Positions 11,975 through 23,971 of a DNA stretch of 64,000 bases are shown in pieces (position 1 is the first letter of the stretch; the number at the start of each line of letters is the position of its first letter). This DNA comes from Pseudomonas syringae CC1557. GTDB taxonomy: Bacteria; Pseudomonadota; Gammaproteobacteria; Pseudomonadales; Pseudomonadaceae. The position numbers and the translations under genes were made by a program. Below the pieces are notes generated by a model. The model had not been told where the DNA came from. It ran no database searches and saw only the letters and a list, made by a program, of their open reading frames with translations. The stretch is from positions 3,286,001-3,350,000 of the forward strand of contig NZ_CP007014.1 of the NCBI RefSeq assembly GCF_000452705.1, in the 5' to 3' direction.

Positions 11975-14092
11975 TCAGAAAGCTGACGCTTTGTTATCCG
12001 GATCATGTGCATTGAGCGCGATTCTTGACTCGGCCGTGCGGATATCCGCGATAAACTGCTGTGCAGGCAACGGGTGCCCGAGCAGAAAACCCTGCAAGGA
12101 ATCGCATCCCAGGTGCGTCAGAAAACGCTGCTGGAGCGGGGTTTCTACGCCTTCGGCGACGATGCGCAAATTCAATGCCTGCCCCACCGCGACGATCGCC
12201 GACACAATAGCCGCATCGTCGGTATCGTGTTCCAGATCGCGAACGAAGCCACGATCGATCTTGATCTCGTTGGCGGGCAGTCGTTTGAGGTACATCAGGC
12301 TGGAGTAACCCGTACCAAAATCATCGATCGACAGGTCCAGGCCCATCTCTGACAGCCTGTTCAGGACGCCGAGACTGGCATCCGCGTCGTCCATGGCGGT
12401 GGTTTCGGTAATTTCCAGCGTCAGGCAGTTGGCCGGCAGTTGATGACGCGCCAAGGTGTCCGCAACGGTGGCAACCAGACCGGAATGGCGGAATTGCAAC
12501 GCCGACAGGTTGACCGAAATGCGCCAGTGCGAATACCCCTCGGTGTACCACTCATGCATCTGCCGGCAGGCTTCGTCCAACACCCACTCACCGATCTGAA
12601 TGATCAACCCGGTTTTCTCGGCCATGGCAATGAACAGATCAGGTCCCAGTACTCCACGCTCCGGATGATTCCAGCGCAACAGGGCTTCGGCGCCGACAGG
12701 CAGCCCGGTCAGGGCGTCAAATTTGGGCTGATAGTAAAGACAGAAGTGCTTTTGCTTGAGTGCGGTGCGCAAATCCTGCGACAGCTGCAACTGGTTGCGC
12801 GCATTGCAGTTCATCGATACTTCAAAAAAACTGTGGCCGTTCTTGCCTGCCGCTTTGGTGTGATACATGGCTGCGTCGGCGTTGACCAACAGTTCGTGCT
12901 GGGTTGCACCATGGCCTGGATAGATGCAAATGCCGATGCTGAGCGAAATCTGCAACTGGTGCTCACCAATCAGGAACGGATTGCTGATCTCGCTGACCTG
13001 GCGGTTCGCCACCGTCAGCGCATCCTGTTGATCGTCAAGTTCGATAAGCAGGACAAACTCGTCACCGCCGACTCTGGCCAGCGTGTCTTGCCGGTTCACG
13101 TTTTGACGCAGGCGCAATGCCACCTGACGCAACAGCAGATCACCCGTGTGGTGGCCGAAGGCGTCATTCACCGGCTTGAAGCCATCCAGATCCATGAACA
13201 TCAAGGCAAAACACCCCCCCGTCTCATCGGCCCTGGTCATGGCCTGCTCGACACGCTCCGCGAGCAGCACCCGGTTGGGCAGCCCGGTGAGGTTGTCGTG
13301 CATCGCCAGATGGGTGAGTTCCTGATTGGCCTGGTTCAGGGAGTTGGCCAGCACCGCCGTGCGCGCCTCAAGATGAGCGTCCAGAATACAAGCGAACAGT
13401 GTGAGGCTCAGGACCGTCAGGCTGGCAACCAGCACCACCCGGTCCAGCCCGTTACGGCTCAGCCCGTTGACCAGCGCCCCACAAAAGCTGCCTTCGGCAA
13501 AGTTGGCCGCCGCCATGCCGATGTAGTGCATGCCCACTACGGCGAGGCCCAGCACCACGGCCGCGCCCGCGCGTACCAGAAACCTGCGAGGCCGCTGATA
13601 GCGAAGCCGGAACGCGATCCACAATCCCGCCGCCGACGCTACTACGGCGATCACCAGTGACAGTGCGAACAGTACCGGCGTGTATTCGATAGCTGGCTGC
13701 ATGCGCATGGCCGCCATGCCGGTGTAATGCGTTGCGCTGATACCCAGCCCCAGCAATAAGGCTCCCAGACTCAGCTGCAGTAGCGAAAGCTGCGGTTGTA
13801 CGAAGAGCCACAGGGTGAATCCAGATGACAGGACGATGATCGACAGCGAGAGCAACAGGAGTGGCACGTCATAGCCGAGGTCGATGGGCAAGACGAAGGC
13901 CAGCATACCGATGAAGTGCGTTGACCAGGTACCGACACCCATCGCAAAAGCGCCGCCGACAATCCAGAGATACACCGCCCGGCCCTGGGCAGAGCTGATT
14001 CGGCCGGCGAGATCAAATGCGGTGTAGGAAGCAAGGATCGCAACGAAAATGGAAAGAACGACAAGCGAGGGTGAATAACTGCCAATCAACAT
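11975..14092 (-). CDS. MHYT-GGDEF-EAL cyclic-di-GMP turnover protein
   Basis: 705 residues. The N-terminal 240 residues hold seven hydrophobic helices with three MHYT repeats (THFIGM near 59, THYTGM near 121, MHYIGM near 187), a proposed copper-mediated gas-sensing membrane domain. A diguanylate cyclase domain follows with an intact GGDEF motif at 342-346, then a phosphodiesterase domain with EAL at 469-471 and the downstream ITET, DDFGTGYSS and EGVET motifs. Both output domains therefore look catalytically competent. The architecture is that of P. aeruginosa MucR (alginate control) and NbdA; NbdA has a degenerate GGDEF, so MucR is the closer match. Orthology is not proven here. Confidence 0.92.
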   Translation of the reverse strand: MLIGSYSPSLVVLSIFVAILASYTAFDLAGRISSAQGRAVYLWIVGGAFAMGVGTWSTHFIGMLAFVLPIDLGYDVPLLLLSLSIIVLSSGFTLWLFVQPQLSLLQLSLGALLLGLGISATHYTGMAAMRMQPAIEYTPVLFALSLVIAVVASAAGLWIAFRLRYQRPRRFLVRAGAAVVLGLAVVGMHYIGMAAANFAEGSFCGALVNGLSRNGLDRVVLVASLTVLSLTLFACILDAHLEARTAVLANSLNQANQELTHLAMHDNLTGLPNRVLLAERVEQAMTRADETGGCFALMFMDLDGFKPVNDAFGHHTGDLLLRQVALRLRQNVNRQDTLARVGGDEFVLLIELDDQQDALTVANRQVSEISNPFLIGEHQLQISLSIGICIYPGHGATQHELLVNADAAMYHTKAAGKNGHSFFEVSMNCNARNQLQLSQDLRTALKQKHFCLYYQPKFDALTGLPVGAEALLRWNHPERGVLGPDLFIAMAEKTGLIIQIGEWVLDEACRQMHEWYTEGYSHWRISVNLSALQFRHSGLVATVADTLARHQLPANCLTLEITETTAMDDADASLGVLNRLSEMGLDLSIDDFGTGYSSLMYLKRLPANEIKIDRGFVRDLEHDTDDAAIVSAIVAVGQALNLRIVAEGVETPLQQRFLTHLGCDSLQGFLLGHPLPAQQFIADIRTAESRIALNAHDPDNKASAF

Positions 14093-14261
14093 AGACGCAC
14101 CTGAAACCCAATGAGCGCGTCCGTGCCGTTCTTATGCGCTGATTGTACGCAATAGCTGCTGAATGTCGCGGCTGCTGGTCGAAAAGACTGGCAGTACGCC
14201 ATTAATTTTGCAGTTACCAGCGATAGATAAAGAAAACTTGCTCTTTATCGCTTCAGCAGGC

Positions 14262-15725
14262 TTATTCCTTCAGTGTCATATCACGCTCGGCATCCCAGCC
14301 GCCACCCAATGCAGCGATCAGTTGCACACTGGCGAGCAATCGGCTTTGCAGTACGTTGAGCACACTACGCTCATTGCTCAGCGCAGTAGCCTGCACGTTG
14401 ACGACGTCCAGATAGCCGATCAGGCCAGCCTTGTACTGGTTGTTGGTGAGGCGCAGCGAATCACGCGCGGACACCAGCGCTTCCTGACGCACCGCAGCTT
14501 CGTCTTCATAGACCTTGAGCTGGATAAGGTAGTTTTCGACTTCCTGAAAACCGTTGAGCACCGTCTGGCGGTATTGCGCAACCGTCTGGTCATACAAGGC
14601 TTCGGTACGCTCCACCTCTGCCGAACGTCGCCCCCCGTCGAACAGGGTCAGGGCCAGTTGCGGCCCAACCGACCAGAAACGGTTGGGCAAGCTGATCCAG
14701 TTGGCGAAGGTACTGCTGTTGTAGCCACCGCTCATGCTCAGGGTAAAGTCCGGATAGTAAGCCGCCTTGGCGACCCCGATGTTGGCGTTGGCGCCCATCA
14801 CCGAACGTTCTGCCGCGGCGATATCAGGCCTGCGCTCTAATAACTGCGATGGCAGCCCCGGCGGGATATCCGGCAAATGAGGAATAGTCGTGCTGGCCGG
14901 CAGGCTGAAGTCAGCCGGTGCCACGCCCATCAACACCGCAATGGCGTTCTCGTATTGCGCGCGCTGCCAGGCAAGATCGATCAGGTCGGCCTGCGTACTT
15001 TTCAGCTGGGTCTGCGCCTGGGCAACCGAATCACGTCCGGAAATACCGGCGCGGTACTGATTCTGGGTCAGGGTCAGGGAGCGCTGGTAGGCATCGACGG
15101 TGGACTCCAGCAAACGCTTCTGTTCGTCGATTACCCGCAATTGCAGGTAATTCTGGACCAGTTCCGATTGCAGGCTCAGGCGCATAGCGGCCAAGTCAGC
15201 AAGGCTGGCCTGCGCGTTCGCTGTGTCGGCTTCCAGGCCACGGCGCAGTTTACCCCAGACATCGGCTTCCCAACTGACGCCCAACTGGGCGTTGTAGCTG
15301 TTACGAATGCCCGAAGCACTGGTCCCGTTGCTCGACGTCCCGGAGCCCTGCCCTGAACGTGTCTTGCCGGTCGTCAGGTCCAGGCTCGGCATGAAGGCCG
15401 CTCTGGAACTGCGCACCAGCGCCTGCGCCTGGCGGTATTGCGCTTCGTACTGGGCCACCGTCTGGTTGGAGGTGTTCAAGCGCTCGACCAATGCGTTCAG
15501 GTCCTTGTCACCGTACACCTGCCACCAGGAGCCCTTGGCCATTGAGTCGCCGGGGGTCGCTGCGCGCCAGCCCTGAACCGCCTTGAACTGCACAGGCGCG
15601 GCCATGGTTGGCCGCTGATAATCCGGTCCGACCGAGCAGGCGCTGAGAAAAGCGATACAGACTGCCAGCCCGAGCGGGCGAATCAGCCATTCTGGACGGG
15701 ATGTAAAAGCCGGGCGTTCGGTCAT
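14262..15725 (-). CDS. opmB: Outer-membrane efflux lipoprotein of the Mux RND system
   Basis: 487 residues, NodT-type outer-membrane factor. A lipobox FLSAC places the lipidated cysteine at C30, followed by SVGPDYQRP, the classic start of mature OprM-like channels. Two OEP repeats with long coiled-coil helices follow (about 75-270 and 285-480). It forms the trimeric tunnel of a tripartite pump. The start overlaps the upstream inner-membrane pump gene by 4 bp (15722-15725), making it the last gene of the operon. The symbol is given by gene order (muxABC-opmB). Confidence 0.9.
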   Translation of the reverse strand: MTERPAFTSRPEWLIRPLGLAVCIAFLSACSVGPDYQRPTMAAPVQFKAVQGWRAATPGDSMAKGSWWQVYGDKDLNALVERLNTSNQTVAQYEAQYRQAQALVRSSRAAFMPSLDLTTGKTRSGQGSGTSSNGTSASGIRNSYNAQLGVSWEADVWGKLRRGLEADTANAQASLADLAAMRLSLQSELVQNYLQLRVIDEQKRLLESTVDAYQRSLTLTQNQYRAGISGRDSVAQAQTQLKSTQADLIDLAWQRAQYENAIAVLMGVAPADFSLPASTTIPHLPDIPPGLPSQLLERRPDIAAAERSVMGANANIGVAKAAYYPDFTLSMSGGYNSSTFANWISLPNRFWSVGPQLALTLFDGGRRSAEVERTEALYDQTVAQYRQTVLNGFQEVENYLIQLKVYEDEAAVRQEALVSARDSLRLTNNQYKAGLIGYLDVVNVQATALSNERSVLNVLQSRLLASVQLIAALGGGWDAERDMTLKE

Positions 15726-18700
15726 AGCGGAGTTTCCAGAGCGGCATCAGTGCGCACGCCACGCCATTTACTGAAGCGATGGCGCAGACGATCAAGATAA
15801 AGGTAAACCACAGGCGTGGTGTAAAGCGTCAGGATCTGACTGAAGATCAGGCCGCCAATAATGGTCAGGCCCAGCGGCTTGCGCATTTCGGCACCTTCGG
15901 CCGTACTGAGCAGCAGTGGCAAGGCACCGAGAATCGCTGCCATGGTAGTCATCAGAATGGGCCGCAGACGCTGCAGACAGGCATTGCGGATCGACTCCTC
16001 GGGCGCCATGCCCTGCTCGCGCTCAAGGTGCAGCGCCAGATCGATCATCATGATGGCGTTCTTTTTCACCACGCCGATCAGCAGAAACAGCCCCAGCAGG
16101 GATATCAGGCTGAACTCGCTGCCGACCACATAGATCGTCAGCAAGGCGCCGACGCCCGCCGATGGCAGAGTCGAGAGAATGGTCAGCGGGTGAATGTAGC
16201 TTTCATAGAGAATCCCCAGCACCAGATACACCGCGAGCAGCGCTCCAAGAATCATCCAGGGCTGGCTTTTCTGGGTCGCGGCGAACGCATCCGCAGTGCC
16301 CGCCATTTTGGTGATGATGTCCGCTGGCAGCCCGATCGCCGCAATGGCCCGCTCGATGGCGACGTTGGCCTTGTCCAGGCTGGCACCTTCTGCCAGGTCA
16401 AAGGAGATGTTTTCAGCGGCGAACTGCCCGTCATGGGAAACCCGGTCGTTGGCCAGACTGCGTTCGTAATGGGCAATGCTGGACAACGGCACACGCTGAC
16501 CATCTGCGGTGATGACCTGAACCTGCTCAAGTGTCACCGGGTCCTGCGCATATTTGGGATTGACCTCCATGACCACCTTGTACTGATTGAGGCTGTCGTA
16601 AATGGTCGACACCTGGCGCTGGCTGTAGGCATTGTTGAGCACTGCAGTCACCATGTTCATGTCGATGCCCAGCCGCTTGGCAGTGTCGCGGTTGACCACC
16701 AGCGTCACTTGCTGCGCGCCGCGCCCTTCCCGGGCATCGATGGCGGTCAGCTCGGGGACTGACTTGAGTGCCGCGACGATCTTCGGGTACCACTGGCGCA
16801 GGCTGGTCAGGTCGGCGCTCTGCACGATGTACTGGTACTGCGAGCTGGTCTGCTCGCGCCCCCCACCCAATTGCAGGTCTTGATCAGGCGCGAGAAACAA
16901 TCGCCCGCCCGGTACATGCGGCAACGTCTTGCGCAGGCGCTCGACGACTTTTTCCGCCGACAGCTTGCGCTCGGCAATCGGCACCAGACGCACGATCATG
17001 AACGCGTTATTGGTGCCGCTGCTGCCGCCGATGAACCCGGCAACGCTCTCTACCGCAGGGTCGGCCAGTACGGCACGGCGGAATTGCTCCATCTTCGGCT
17101 GCATCACCGAAAACGACAGACCGTCGTCGCCACGGACGAAACCCATCAGTTGCCCGGTGTCCTGCTGCGGCAGAAACGTCTTGGGCACCACCACGTACAG
17201 CGCGATGTTGACGATGACAGTGATCAACAGGCTGATCAGTGTCAGGCGCGGATGGCGAAACACCCAGCCCAGCGAACGGTCGTAACCTGCCACCATGCGG
17301 TCATTAACCCGCTCACTCCAGCGCTGAAAGGCGTTCTCGCCGCTGGCTTCACGTGGCTTCAACCAGCGGGCGCAAAGCATGGGAGTCAGCGTCAGCGACA
17401 CGATCAACGAGACGATGATCGCCACCGACAAAGTGATGGAAAACTCGCGAAACAGACTCTCTACCAGCCCGCCCATGAACAGGATGGAAATGAACACCGC
17501 AACCAGCGAGACGTTCATCGAGAGCAAGGTGAACCCTACCTCTTTGGCCCCCAGAAACGCCGCTTTCATAGGGTCCAGACCGTTATGAATGTGTCGGGAA
17601 ATATTTTCCAGCACCACGATGGCGTCGTCGACCACGAGACCGGTCGCGAGGATAAGGGCCATCAGTGACAGATTGTTCAGGGAAAAGCCGAACAGGTGCA
17701 TGATTGCGAAGGTGCCGACCAGGGACACCGGAACCGCCAGTGTAGGAATGAGCGAGGCACGAAAGCTGCCAAGGAACAGAAAAACCACCATCACCACCAG
17801 AATCACGGCGATCAGCAGAGTCATTTCAGCTTCGTGCAGCGTCGCCTTGATCACCGGCGAGCGGTCCATGGCGATCTCCAGCCTTACACTGGCGGGCAGC
17901 ACGGCCCGCAAGGCTGGCAATTGCGCCTTTATCTGCGCAACGGTCTCGATGATGTTGGCACCCGCCTGACGGTTGACGACCAACAGCACGGCCTGGTCGT
18001 TATTGAAGAAGCCGCTGTTGTAACGGTCTTCCACCGCATCGCTGACCTTGGCGACGTCCTTCAGACGCAGGGTTGCGCCATCCTTGTAGCGAATGATCAA
18101 CGGTGCGTAGTCAGCGGCTTTTTCCAGCTGATCGTTGGCCTGAACCTGCCAGTTATGCAGGTCATCCTCGACAAAACCCTTAGGCCTGCGCACGTTGGTC
18201 CCGGTAATCGCAGTGCGCACGTCATCCAGCGATACGCCGTACTGGGAAAGCATCTGCGGTTCCAGCTCGATGCGCACGGCGGGCAGCGAACTGCCGCCGA
18301 TCTGCACCTCGCCGACCCCCGAAACCTGCGACAGGCTCTGCGACAGGATGGTCGAGGCCAGGTCGTAAAGCTGGCCTTTTTCCAACACTGTCGAGGTCAT
18401 CGACAGCACCATGATCGGGGCCTGAGACGGGTTGACCTTCTTGTAGGTCGGCATGCTGCGCATCCCGCTCGGCAGCAGATTGCGCGAGGCATTGATGGCC
18501 GCCTGCACTTCGCGCGCAGCGCCATTGATGTCGCGGTCGAGATCGAACTGCAGAATGATCCGCGTCGTGCCCTGGCTCGAATTGCTGGTCATGGTGTTGA
18601 CCCCGGCAATACTGCCCAGTGAGCGTTCGAGCGGCGTTGCCACGGTGGACGCCATGATTTCCGGGCTGGCCCCGGCGAGGCTCGCCGAGACCACAATGAC

Positions 18701-18829
18701 CGGGAAATCCATGTTCGGCAAAGGCGCTACCGGCAACAACCTGAAACTGACCGCGCCCAGCAGCATGATCGCCAGGCTCAGCAGGACGGTCGCAACCGGG
18801 CGACGGATAAAGGGCGCGGACAGGTTCAT
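15722..18829 (-). CDS. muxC: RND efflux inner-membrane pump subunit MuxC/MdtC-like
   Basis: 1035 residues with the two-fold repeat of the HAE-1 RND family: two sets of six TM helices and two large periplasmic loops. TM4 carries the proton-relay pair in [14 protein letters not shown], and TM10 the partner lysine in [15 protein letters not shown]. It is paired with a second, different RND subunit, as in MdtBC of E. coli and MuxBC of P. aeruginosa, which work as heterotrimers. Start and stop codons overlap both neighbours by 4 bp. MuxABC-OpmB substrates known elsewhere include novobiocin, macrolides and aztreonam; here they are inferred. Confidence 0.93.
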   Translation of the reverse strand: MNLSAPFIRRPVATVLLSLAIMLLGAVSFRLLPVAPLPNMDFPVIVVSASLAGASPEIMASTVATPLERSLGSIAGVNTMTSNSSQGTTRIILQFDLDRDINGAAREVQAAINASRNLLPSGMRSMPTYKKVNPSQAPIMVLSMTSTVLEKGQLYDLASTILSQSLSQVSGVGEVQIGGSSLPAVRIELEPQMLSQYGVSLDDVRTAITGTNVRRPKGFVEDDLHNWQVQANDQLEKAADYAPLIIRYKDGATLRLKDVAKVSDAVEDRYNSGFFNNDQAVLLVVNRQAGANIIETVAQIKAQLPALRAVLPASVRLEIAMDRSPVIKATLHEAEMTLLIAVILVVMVVFLFLGSFRASLIPTLAVPVSLVGTFAIMHLFGFSLNNLSLMALILATGLVVDDAIVVLENISRHIHNGLDPMKAAFLGAKEVGFTLLSMNVSLVAVFISILFMGGLVESLFREFSITLSVAIIVSLIVSLTLTPMLCARWLKPREASGENAFQRWSERVNDRMVAGYDRSLGWVFRHPRLTLISLLITVIVNIALYVVVPKTFLPQQDTGQLMGFVRGDDGLSFSVMQPKMEQFRRAVLADPAVESVAGFIGGSSGTNNAFMIVRLVPIAERKLSAEKVVERLRKTLPHVPGGRLFLAPDQDLQLGGGREQTSSQYQYIVQSADLTSLRQWYPKIVAALKSVPELTAIDAREGRGAQQVTLVVNRDTAKRLGIDMNMVTAVLNNAYSQRQVSTIYDSLNQYKVVMEVNPKYAQDPVTLEQVQVITADGQRVPLSSIAHYERSLANDRVSHDGQFAAENISFDLAEGASLDKANVAIERAIAAIGLPADIITKMAGTADAFAATQKSQPWMILGALLAVYLVLGILYESYIHPLTILSTLPSAGVGALLTIYVVGSEFSLISLLGLFLLIGVVKKNAIMMIDLALHLEREQGMAPEESIRNACLQRLRPILMTTMAAILGALPLLLSTAEGAEMRKPLGLTIIGGLIFSQILTLYTTPVVYLYLDRLRHRFSKWRGVRTDAALETPL

Positions 18830-21800
18830 GCGTCAGCCTGTGGCGAGCGGTCCGGTGCAGCGGGCTTACGACTCCAGCGCTGTCCAAGACGGTCGAAATA
18901 CAGATAGATCACTGGCGTGGTAAACAGCGTCAGGACCTGGCTGAGCAGCAGGCCGCCGACCATCACCAGACCCAGCGGCTGGCGCAACTCGGCGCCTGAA
19001 CCGCTCGCCAGCATCAGCGGAATGGCGCCGAACAGCGCGGCCAGGGTGGTCATCAGAATCGGCCGGAAGCGCAGCAGCGCCGCTTCGTAAATCGCCGTTT
19101 CCGGATCGACGCCGCGATTGCGTTCGGCATCCAGCGCGAAGTCGATCATCATGATCGCGTTCTTCTTGACGATACCGATCAGCAGAATGATGCCGATGAT
19201 CGCGATCATTCCCAGATCGTTGCCGCTGATCAACAGCGCCAGCAAGGCCCCGACCGCAGCCGAAGGCAGCGTCGAGAGGATGGTGATCGGGTGGATGTAG
19301 CTCTCGTAGAGCACACCCAGCACGATGTACATGGTCACCACCGCCGCCAGCACCAGCAACAGGGTGCTGGACAGCGAGGCCTGAAATGCTTCGGCCGCGC
19401 CCTGGAACCGGGTCTGCACGCCAATCGGCATGCCGATGTCCTTCTGCACCTGCTCGATCACTTCAACGGCCTTGCCCAACGCAACGCCAGGTGCAAGGTT
19501 GAAAGACATCATCACCGCCGGAAACTGCCCGAGGTGGGTAATCGCCAACTGTGCCTGACGCTGCTCGACCCGGGCCAGACTGGACAGTTTGACCTGTGCA
19601 CCATCGGTGGTCTTGACGTGAATCTGATCAAGCGCCGCAGGACCGAGTTCGCTGGCGGACGCCGCCTGCAAGACCACACGGTACTGGCTGGCCTGAGTGT
19701 AAATGGTTGATATCTGCCGCTGGCCGAATGCGTCATACAGCGCATCGGTGATATTGGCCACCGTCACCCCGACCCGGCTGGCTGCGTCGCGATCAATATT
19801 CAGATACACCTGCAACCCCTTGTCCTGCAGGTCACTGGCCACGTCGGTCAGCTCGGAACGCTTGCCCAGCGCGTCGACCAGCGTCTGACTCCACTTGCTC
19901 AGCAACTCGGCATCGGGGGATGACATGCTGAACTGATACTGGGTACGGCTGACACGGTCTTCAATGGTCAGATCCTGTACCGGCTGCATGAACAGACGGA
20001 TGTCCGACAGCTTGTCGACCTGCGGCTGCAGGCGCTGGATGACTTCGGTGGCGGTGAGATCACGCTCGCCATGTGGCTTGAGGTTGATCAGCAGGCGTCC
20101 GCTGTTGAGCGTCGCATTGTCGCCGTCCACACCAATGTACGAGGACAGGCTGACCACCGCCGGGTCCTGGAGAATAATGTCCGCCAATGCCTGCTGGCGC
20201 TCGCTCATGGCCGCAAACGAGACTGATTGCGGCGCTTCGGAAATACCCTGGATGACGCCGGTATCCTGCACCGGAAAGAAACCCTTGGGCACCGCGATGT
20301 ACAGCAGGACGGTCAGGGCCAGCGTCGCGATGGCAACCAGCAGCGTCAGTGGCTGATGCTTGAGCACCCAGCGCAGCCTGCCAGCATACAGATCAATCAG
20401 CCAGTCGATCCACGCGCCACTGGCCTTGTAGAAACGGCTCTGCTCTTCCTCTTTCGGCTCGCGCTTGAGCAGGCGCGCGCACATCATCGGTGTCAGTGTC
20501 AGCGAGACCACCAGCGAGATGAGGATGGCAACCGCCAGGGTGATGGCAAACTCGCGGAACAGGCGCCCCACTACATCTGCCATGAACAGCAGCGGGATCA
20601 ACACTGCAATCAGCGACAGGGTCAGGGAAATCAGGGTGAAGCCGATCTGCTTTGCGCCTTTCAGCGCAGCCTGCATGGGCGTTTCGCCTTCCTCGATGTG
20701 CCGGGAGATGTTTTCCAGCATCACGATGGCGTCGTCCACCACGAAACCGGTGGCGATGGTCATCGCCATCAGTGTCAGGTTGTTGATCGAGAAACCGGCG
20801 AGGTACATGACGCCGAACGTCCCGACCAGCGACAGCGGCACAGCAATCGAAGGGATGATGGTCGCGCTGAAGCGCCGCAGGAACAGGAACGTCACCAGCA
20901 CCACCAGCACGATGGCGATCAGCAATTCATGCTGAACATCGGTCACCGACGCCCGAATGGTCTGGGTACGGTCGGTCAACACCACAACGTCCAGGCCTGC
21001 TGGAAGGTTATTGGTGATGCCCGGCAGCATGGCCTTGATCCGGTCGACGACCTCGATAACATTGGCGCCCGGCTGACGTTGAATATTAAGCAAGACGGCC
21101 TGACTGCGATTGGCCCAGGCGGCCAGTCGTTCGTTCTCCGCACCGCCGACAATTTCCGCGACGTCTTTCAGACGCAACGGCGCGCCGTCCTTGTAGGCCA
21201 GAATCAGGTTGGCGTATTCCTCGGGAGACTTGAGCTGGTCATTGGCATCGAGCATCGAGACCCGGGTCGGCCCGTCGAAGTTGCCCTTGGGCTGATTCAC
21301 GTTGGACGCACTGATAAGCGTGCGTACATCGGACAGATTGAGGCTGTTGGCTGCCAACGCCTCGGGGTTGACCTTGATCCTGACTGCCTGGCGTTGCCCA
21401 CCCGCAATACTGACCATGCCGACGCCGCTGATCTGCGAAATCTTCTGCGCCATGCGCGTGTCGACCAGGTCATTCAGCTTGGGCAACAGCATGGTTTTGG
21501 AGGTGATGGCAAGGGTCAGCACCGGCGTGTCGGCCGGGTTCACCTTGTTGTACACCGGCGGGGCCGGAAGATCGGTGGGTAGCAGGTTGGTGGCCGCATT
21601 GATCGCTGCCTGCACTTGCTGCTCGGCCACATCCATATTGATTTCGAGGCTGAAACGCAGGGTGATCACCGATGCGCCCCCCGAACTGGTAGACGCCATC
21701 TGAGTGAGCCCGGGCATCTGCCCGAACTGGCGCTCCAGCGGCGCAGTGACAGAACTGGTCATTACCTGCGGGCTGGCACCGGGGTACAGCGTCATCACGC

Positions 21801-21936
21801 GAATGGTCGGATAATCCACCTGCGGCAAGGCCGAAACCGGCAGCAAGGTGTAGGCGATGAGACCGGCCAGAACGATGGCCAGCATGCTCAGCGTAGTGGC
21901 TACCGGACGCAGGATGAACAGGCGCGACATGTTCAT
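18826..21936 (-). CDS. muxB: RND efflux inner-membrane pump subunit MuxB/MdtB-like
   Basis: 1036 residues, complete HAE-1 RND protein with 12 predicted TM helices. The proton-relay aspartates are in [14 protein letters not shown] and the TM10 lysine in [18 protein letters not shown]. Sequence similarity to MuxC is clear, but the two differ throughout, so this is the ancient paralogous pair typical of the MdtBC type and not a recent duplication. It overlaps muxA and muxC by 4 bp each. Confidence 0.93.
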   Translation of the reverse strand: MNMSRLFILRPVATTLSMLAIVLAGLIAYTLLPVSALPQVDYPTIRVMTLYPGASPQVMTSSVTAPLERQFGQMPGLTQMASTSSGGASVITLRFSLEINMDVAEQQVQAAINAATNLLPTDLPAPPVYNKVNPADTPVLTLAITSKTMLLPKLNDLVDTRMAQKISQISGVGMVSIAGGQRQAVRIKVNPEALAANSLNLSDVRTLISASNVNQPKGNFDGPTRVSMLDANDQLKSPEEYANLILAYKDGAPLRLKDVAEIVGGAENERLAAWANRSQAVLLNIQRQPGANVIEVVDRIKAMLPGITNNLPAGLDVVVLTDRTQTIRASVTDVQHELLIAIVLVVLVTFLFLRRFSATIIPSIAVPLSLVGTFGVMYLAGFSINNLTLMAMTIATGFVVDDAIVMLENISRHIEEGETPMQAALKGAKQIGFTLISLTLSLIAVLIPLLFMADVVGRLFREFAITLAVAILISLVVSLTLTPMMCARLLKREPKEEEQSRFYKASGAWIDWLIDLYAGRLRWVLKHQPLTLLVAIATLALTVLLYIAVPKGFFPVQDTGVIQGISEAPQSVSFAAMSERQQALADIILQDPAVVSLSSYIGVDGDNATLNSGRLLINLKPHGERDLTATEVIQRLQPQVDKLSDIRLFMQPVQDLTIEDRVSRTQYQFSMSSPDAELLSKWSQTLVDALGKRSELTDVASDLQDKGLQVYLNIDRDAASRVGVTVANITDALYDAFGQRQISTIYTQASQYRVVLQAASASELGPAALDQIHVKTTDGAQVKLSSLARVEQRQAQLAITHLGQFPAVMMSFNLAPGVALGKAVEVIEQVQKDIGMPIGVQTRFQGAAEAFQASLSSTLLLVLAAVVTMYIVLGVLYESYIHPITILSTLPSAAVGALLALLISGNDLGMIAIIGIILLIGIVKKNAIMMIDFALDAERNRGVDPETAIYEAALLRFRPILMTTLAALFGAIPLMLASGSGAELRQPLGLVMVGGLLLSQVLTLFTTPVIYLYFDRLGQRWSRKPAAPDRSPQADA

Positions 21937-23231
21937 ACGTTTGGTTTTTCCACCTTGCCAAGCACTGCCGACTTGTCAGTGCCGCTGCCCGGCTTGCCGT
22001 GCAACTTCTCAACCGGGCTTGCCGGTACATCCTTGCTATCGTTGACCACTTCCACGTCAGCGCCATCGCGCAGACGATCCGTGCCTTCGAGTACTACCCG
22101 CTCGCCTACCGCCAGACCTTCGGTGATGACCGTCGATGTTTCGTCGCTCGGGCCGGTTTTCAACAGCTTGAGTTTGACCTTCTTGTCGCCGTCCAGCACA
22201 TAAACGAACGTGCCGTCGTTTCCGAACTGCACAGCCGCCGTTGGCACCAGAACTGCGTGTCGAAGGGTATCCGCACGCAGGCGCACGTTGACGAACTGGT
22301 TGGGAAACAGTATTTCGTCACCGTTATCGAAACGGGCCTTGAACTTCAGGGTGCCGGTCGCCACGTCGATCTGGTTGTCGAGGCTGGCGAGCACACCGGT
22401 CGCCTGCATTTTCGTGTCGCCGCGGTCCCACGCTTCGACGGGCAGCTTTTCGCCGGTGCGATAGCGGGCTATGACCTTGGACAGGTCTTTCTCGGGCAGT
22501 GTGAAGTTGACCGAAATGGGCTGGGTCTGGGTAATCACCGCCAGCGCAGTGGTGTCGTTGGCGGCAACCAGATTGCCGACATCCAGCTGTTTTAGGCCTA
22601 CCCGCCCCGCAATCGGAGACCGGATGCGGGCAAAGTCCAGGTTCAGCTTCGCTTCAGCCACCGCGGCCTGGTTGGTCTTGATCGTGCCCTGGTACTGATT
22701 CACCAGCGACTCGGCGGTGTCCAGTGTCTGCTTGGCGATACTGTCTTCGGCAAACAGCCCACGGTAACGCTGCACATCGAGCTGAGCATTCTTGAGCAAC
22801 GCCTGATTGGTGGCCAGCGTGCCTTCGGCCTGCTGCAAGGCGACTTGATAGCTGCGTGGGTCGATTTCTGCCAACAGATCACCGGCCTTGACCATCTGCC
22901 CTTCCTGGAAGTAGATCTTGACCAGTTCGCCCGCCACCCGGCTGCGCACATTGATGGTGTTCATCGCCGTGACAGTGCCGAGCGCCTTGTAGTAGATCGG
23001 AAAATCGCCCTCGGTCGCTGGAGCCACGCGCACCGGGACAGCCACCGCCGATGCACCGAAACCAGGTCGGGCCATCCCGCCGCCCGCCTTCTTGCTCTCG
23101 GCCCCCTTGCCGGGTGTGGATGCAGGCCAGAGCCACCAGCACAGGGCAACGATGACCACAAGGACCAACAAACTGATCAACCAGCGACGGGATTTACGAG
23201 GGCCAGACGATTGCATGAATAAATCAACCAT
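21933..23231 (-). CDS. muxA: RND periplasmic adaptor MuxA/MdtA-like
   Basis: About 432 residues from the ATG at 23231 (MVDLFMQSS); an ATG five codons later (23216) is equally possible and neither has a good ribosome binding site. A TTG further upstream (23288) is unlikely. A membrane anchor ([22 protein letters not shown]) is followed by the barrel-sandwich (lipoyl-like) domain, an alpha hairpin and the beta-barrel of the HlyD/MdtA family. It links the inner-membrane pump to the outer-membrane channel. The first gene of the operon: its stop overlaps the muxB start by 4 bp. Confidence 0.9.
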   Translation of the reverse strand: MVDLFMQSSGPRKSRRWLISLLVLVVIVALCWWLWPASTPGKGAESKKAGGGMARPGFGASAVAVPVRVAPATEGDFPIYYKALGTVTAMNTINVRSRVAGELVKIYFQEGQMVKAGDLLAEIDPRSYQVALQQAEGTLATNQALLKNAQLDVQRYRGLFAEDSIAKQTLDTAESLVNQYQGTIKTNQAAVAEAKLNLDFARIRSPIAGRVGLKQLDVGNLVAANDTTALAVITQTQPISVNFTLPEKDLSKVIARYRTGEKLPVEAWDRGDTKMQATGVLASLDNQIDVATGTLKFKARFDNGDEILFPNQFVNVRLRADTLRHAVLVPTAAVQFGNDGTFVYVLDGDKKVKLKLLKTGPSDETSTVITEGLAVGERVVLEGTDRLRDGADVEVVNDSKDVPASPVEKLHGKPGSGTDKSAVLGKVEKPNV

Positions 23232-23341
23232 TACGGGTGGGGGGTTGTTCAGAAGGCAGAACAATAAGCACAGATACGTGACAAGCAAAGCGCCTTTACC
23301 AAGCGCTTACTTAATAAACGTACACAGCACGAACAGAATAA

Positions 23342-23363
23342 CGGCCTGAGTGGTATCAGGCCG
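23342..23363 (-). terminator. Putative terminator of tpx
   Basis: An 8-bp GC-rich stem (23342-23349 with 23356-23363) and a 6-base loop. On the minus strand it is followed by TTATTCTG, a poor T-run, so efficiency is uncertain. Confidence 0.55.
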
Positions 23364-23381
23364 CCAATGTGTTGCGGAACG

Positions 23382-23882
23382 TTACTTCAATACAGCCAAT
23401 GCAGCGTCGTAGTTCGGTTCTTCAGCAATTTCCTTGACCAGTTCGCTGTGCAGGACATTGTCGTTTTCGTCGAGCACGACCACTGCGCGTGCGGTCAGGC
23501 CTTTCAATGGGCCGTCGGCAATGGCAACGCCGTAGTGCTGGCTGAAATCGGCACTGCGGAACGAGGAAAGATTCTGCACGTTTTCCAGACCTTCAGAACC
23601 GCAGAAGCGTGCCTGGGCGAAAGGCAGGTCGGCGGAGACGCACAGGACAACCGCATTGCTCAGTTCGTTTGCCTGGGCGTTGAACTTACGGACCGACGTA
23701 GCGCAGGTCGGCGTATCGACACTCGGAAAGATGTTCAGCACTTTGCGCTTGCCTGCAAAATCGGCCAGGGTCACGTCGGACAAGTTGGCAGCGGTCAGGG
23801 TAAAGGCAGGTGCCTTCTTGCCAGCGGCAGGCAGCTCGCCATTGACTTGAACCGGACCGCCTTTGAGAGTCACTTGGGCCAT
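23382..23882 (-). CDS. tpx: Thiol peroxidase (atypical 2-Cys peroxiredoxin)
   Basis: 166 residues, full family length. The peroxidatic cysteine is C60 in [12 protein letters not shown] and the resolving cysteine C94 in FAQARFC, the spacing typical of Tpx (C61/C95 in E. coli). It reduces hydrogen and alkyl peroxides with electrons from thioredoxin. It has no signal peptide, so it is cytoplasmic by sequence. A single gene between the mux operon and a LysR regulator. The start has AAGGA about 10 bases upstream. Confidence 0.96.
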   Translation of the reverse strand: MAQVTLKGGPVQVNGELPAAGKKAPAFTLTAANLSDVTLADFAGKRKVLNIFPSVDTPTCATSVRKFNAQANELSNAVVLCVSADLPFAQARFCGSEGLENVQNLSSFRSADFSQHYGVAIADGPLKGLTARAVVVLDENDNVLHSELVKEIAEEPNYDAALAVLK

Positions 23883-23971
23883 GAAACATATTCCTTATTA
23901 AAAATGGGTAAAGAGCCGGAAGTTAAACACGAAAGTGGCTTCTGGCCTATATCGGAAAATTCCGAATTTGC

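Noticed and set aside
20227..21582. A 451-codon ORF antisense to muxB
   Set aside because: His/Gln/Arg-rich product without domains, a typical shadow of an RND gene.
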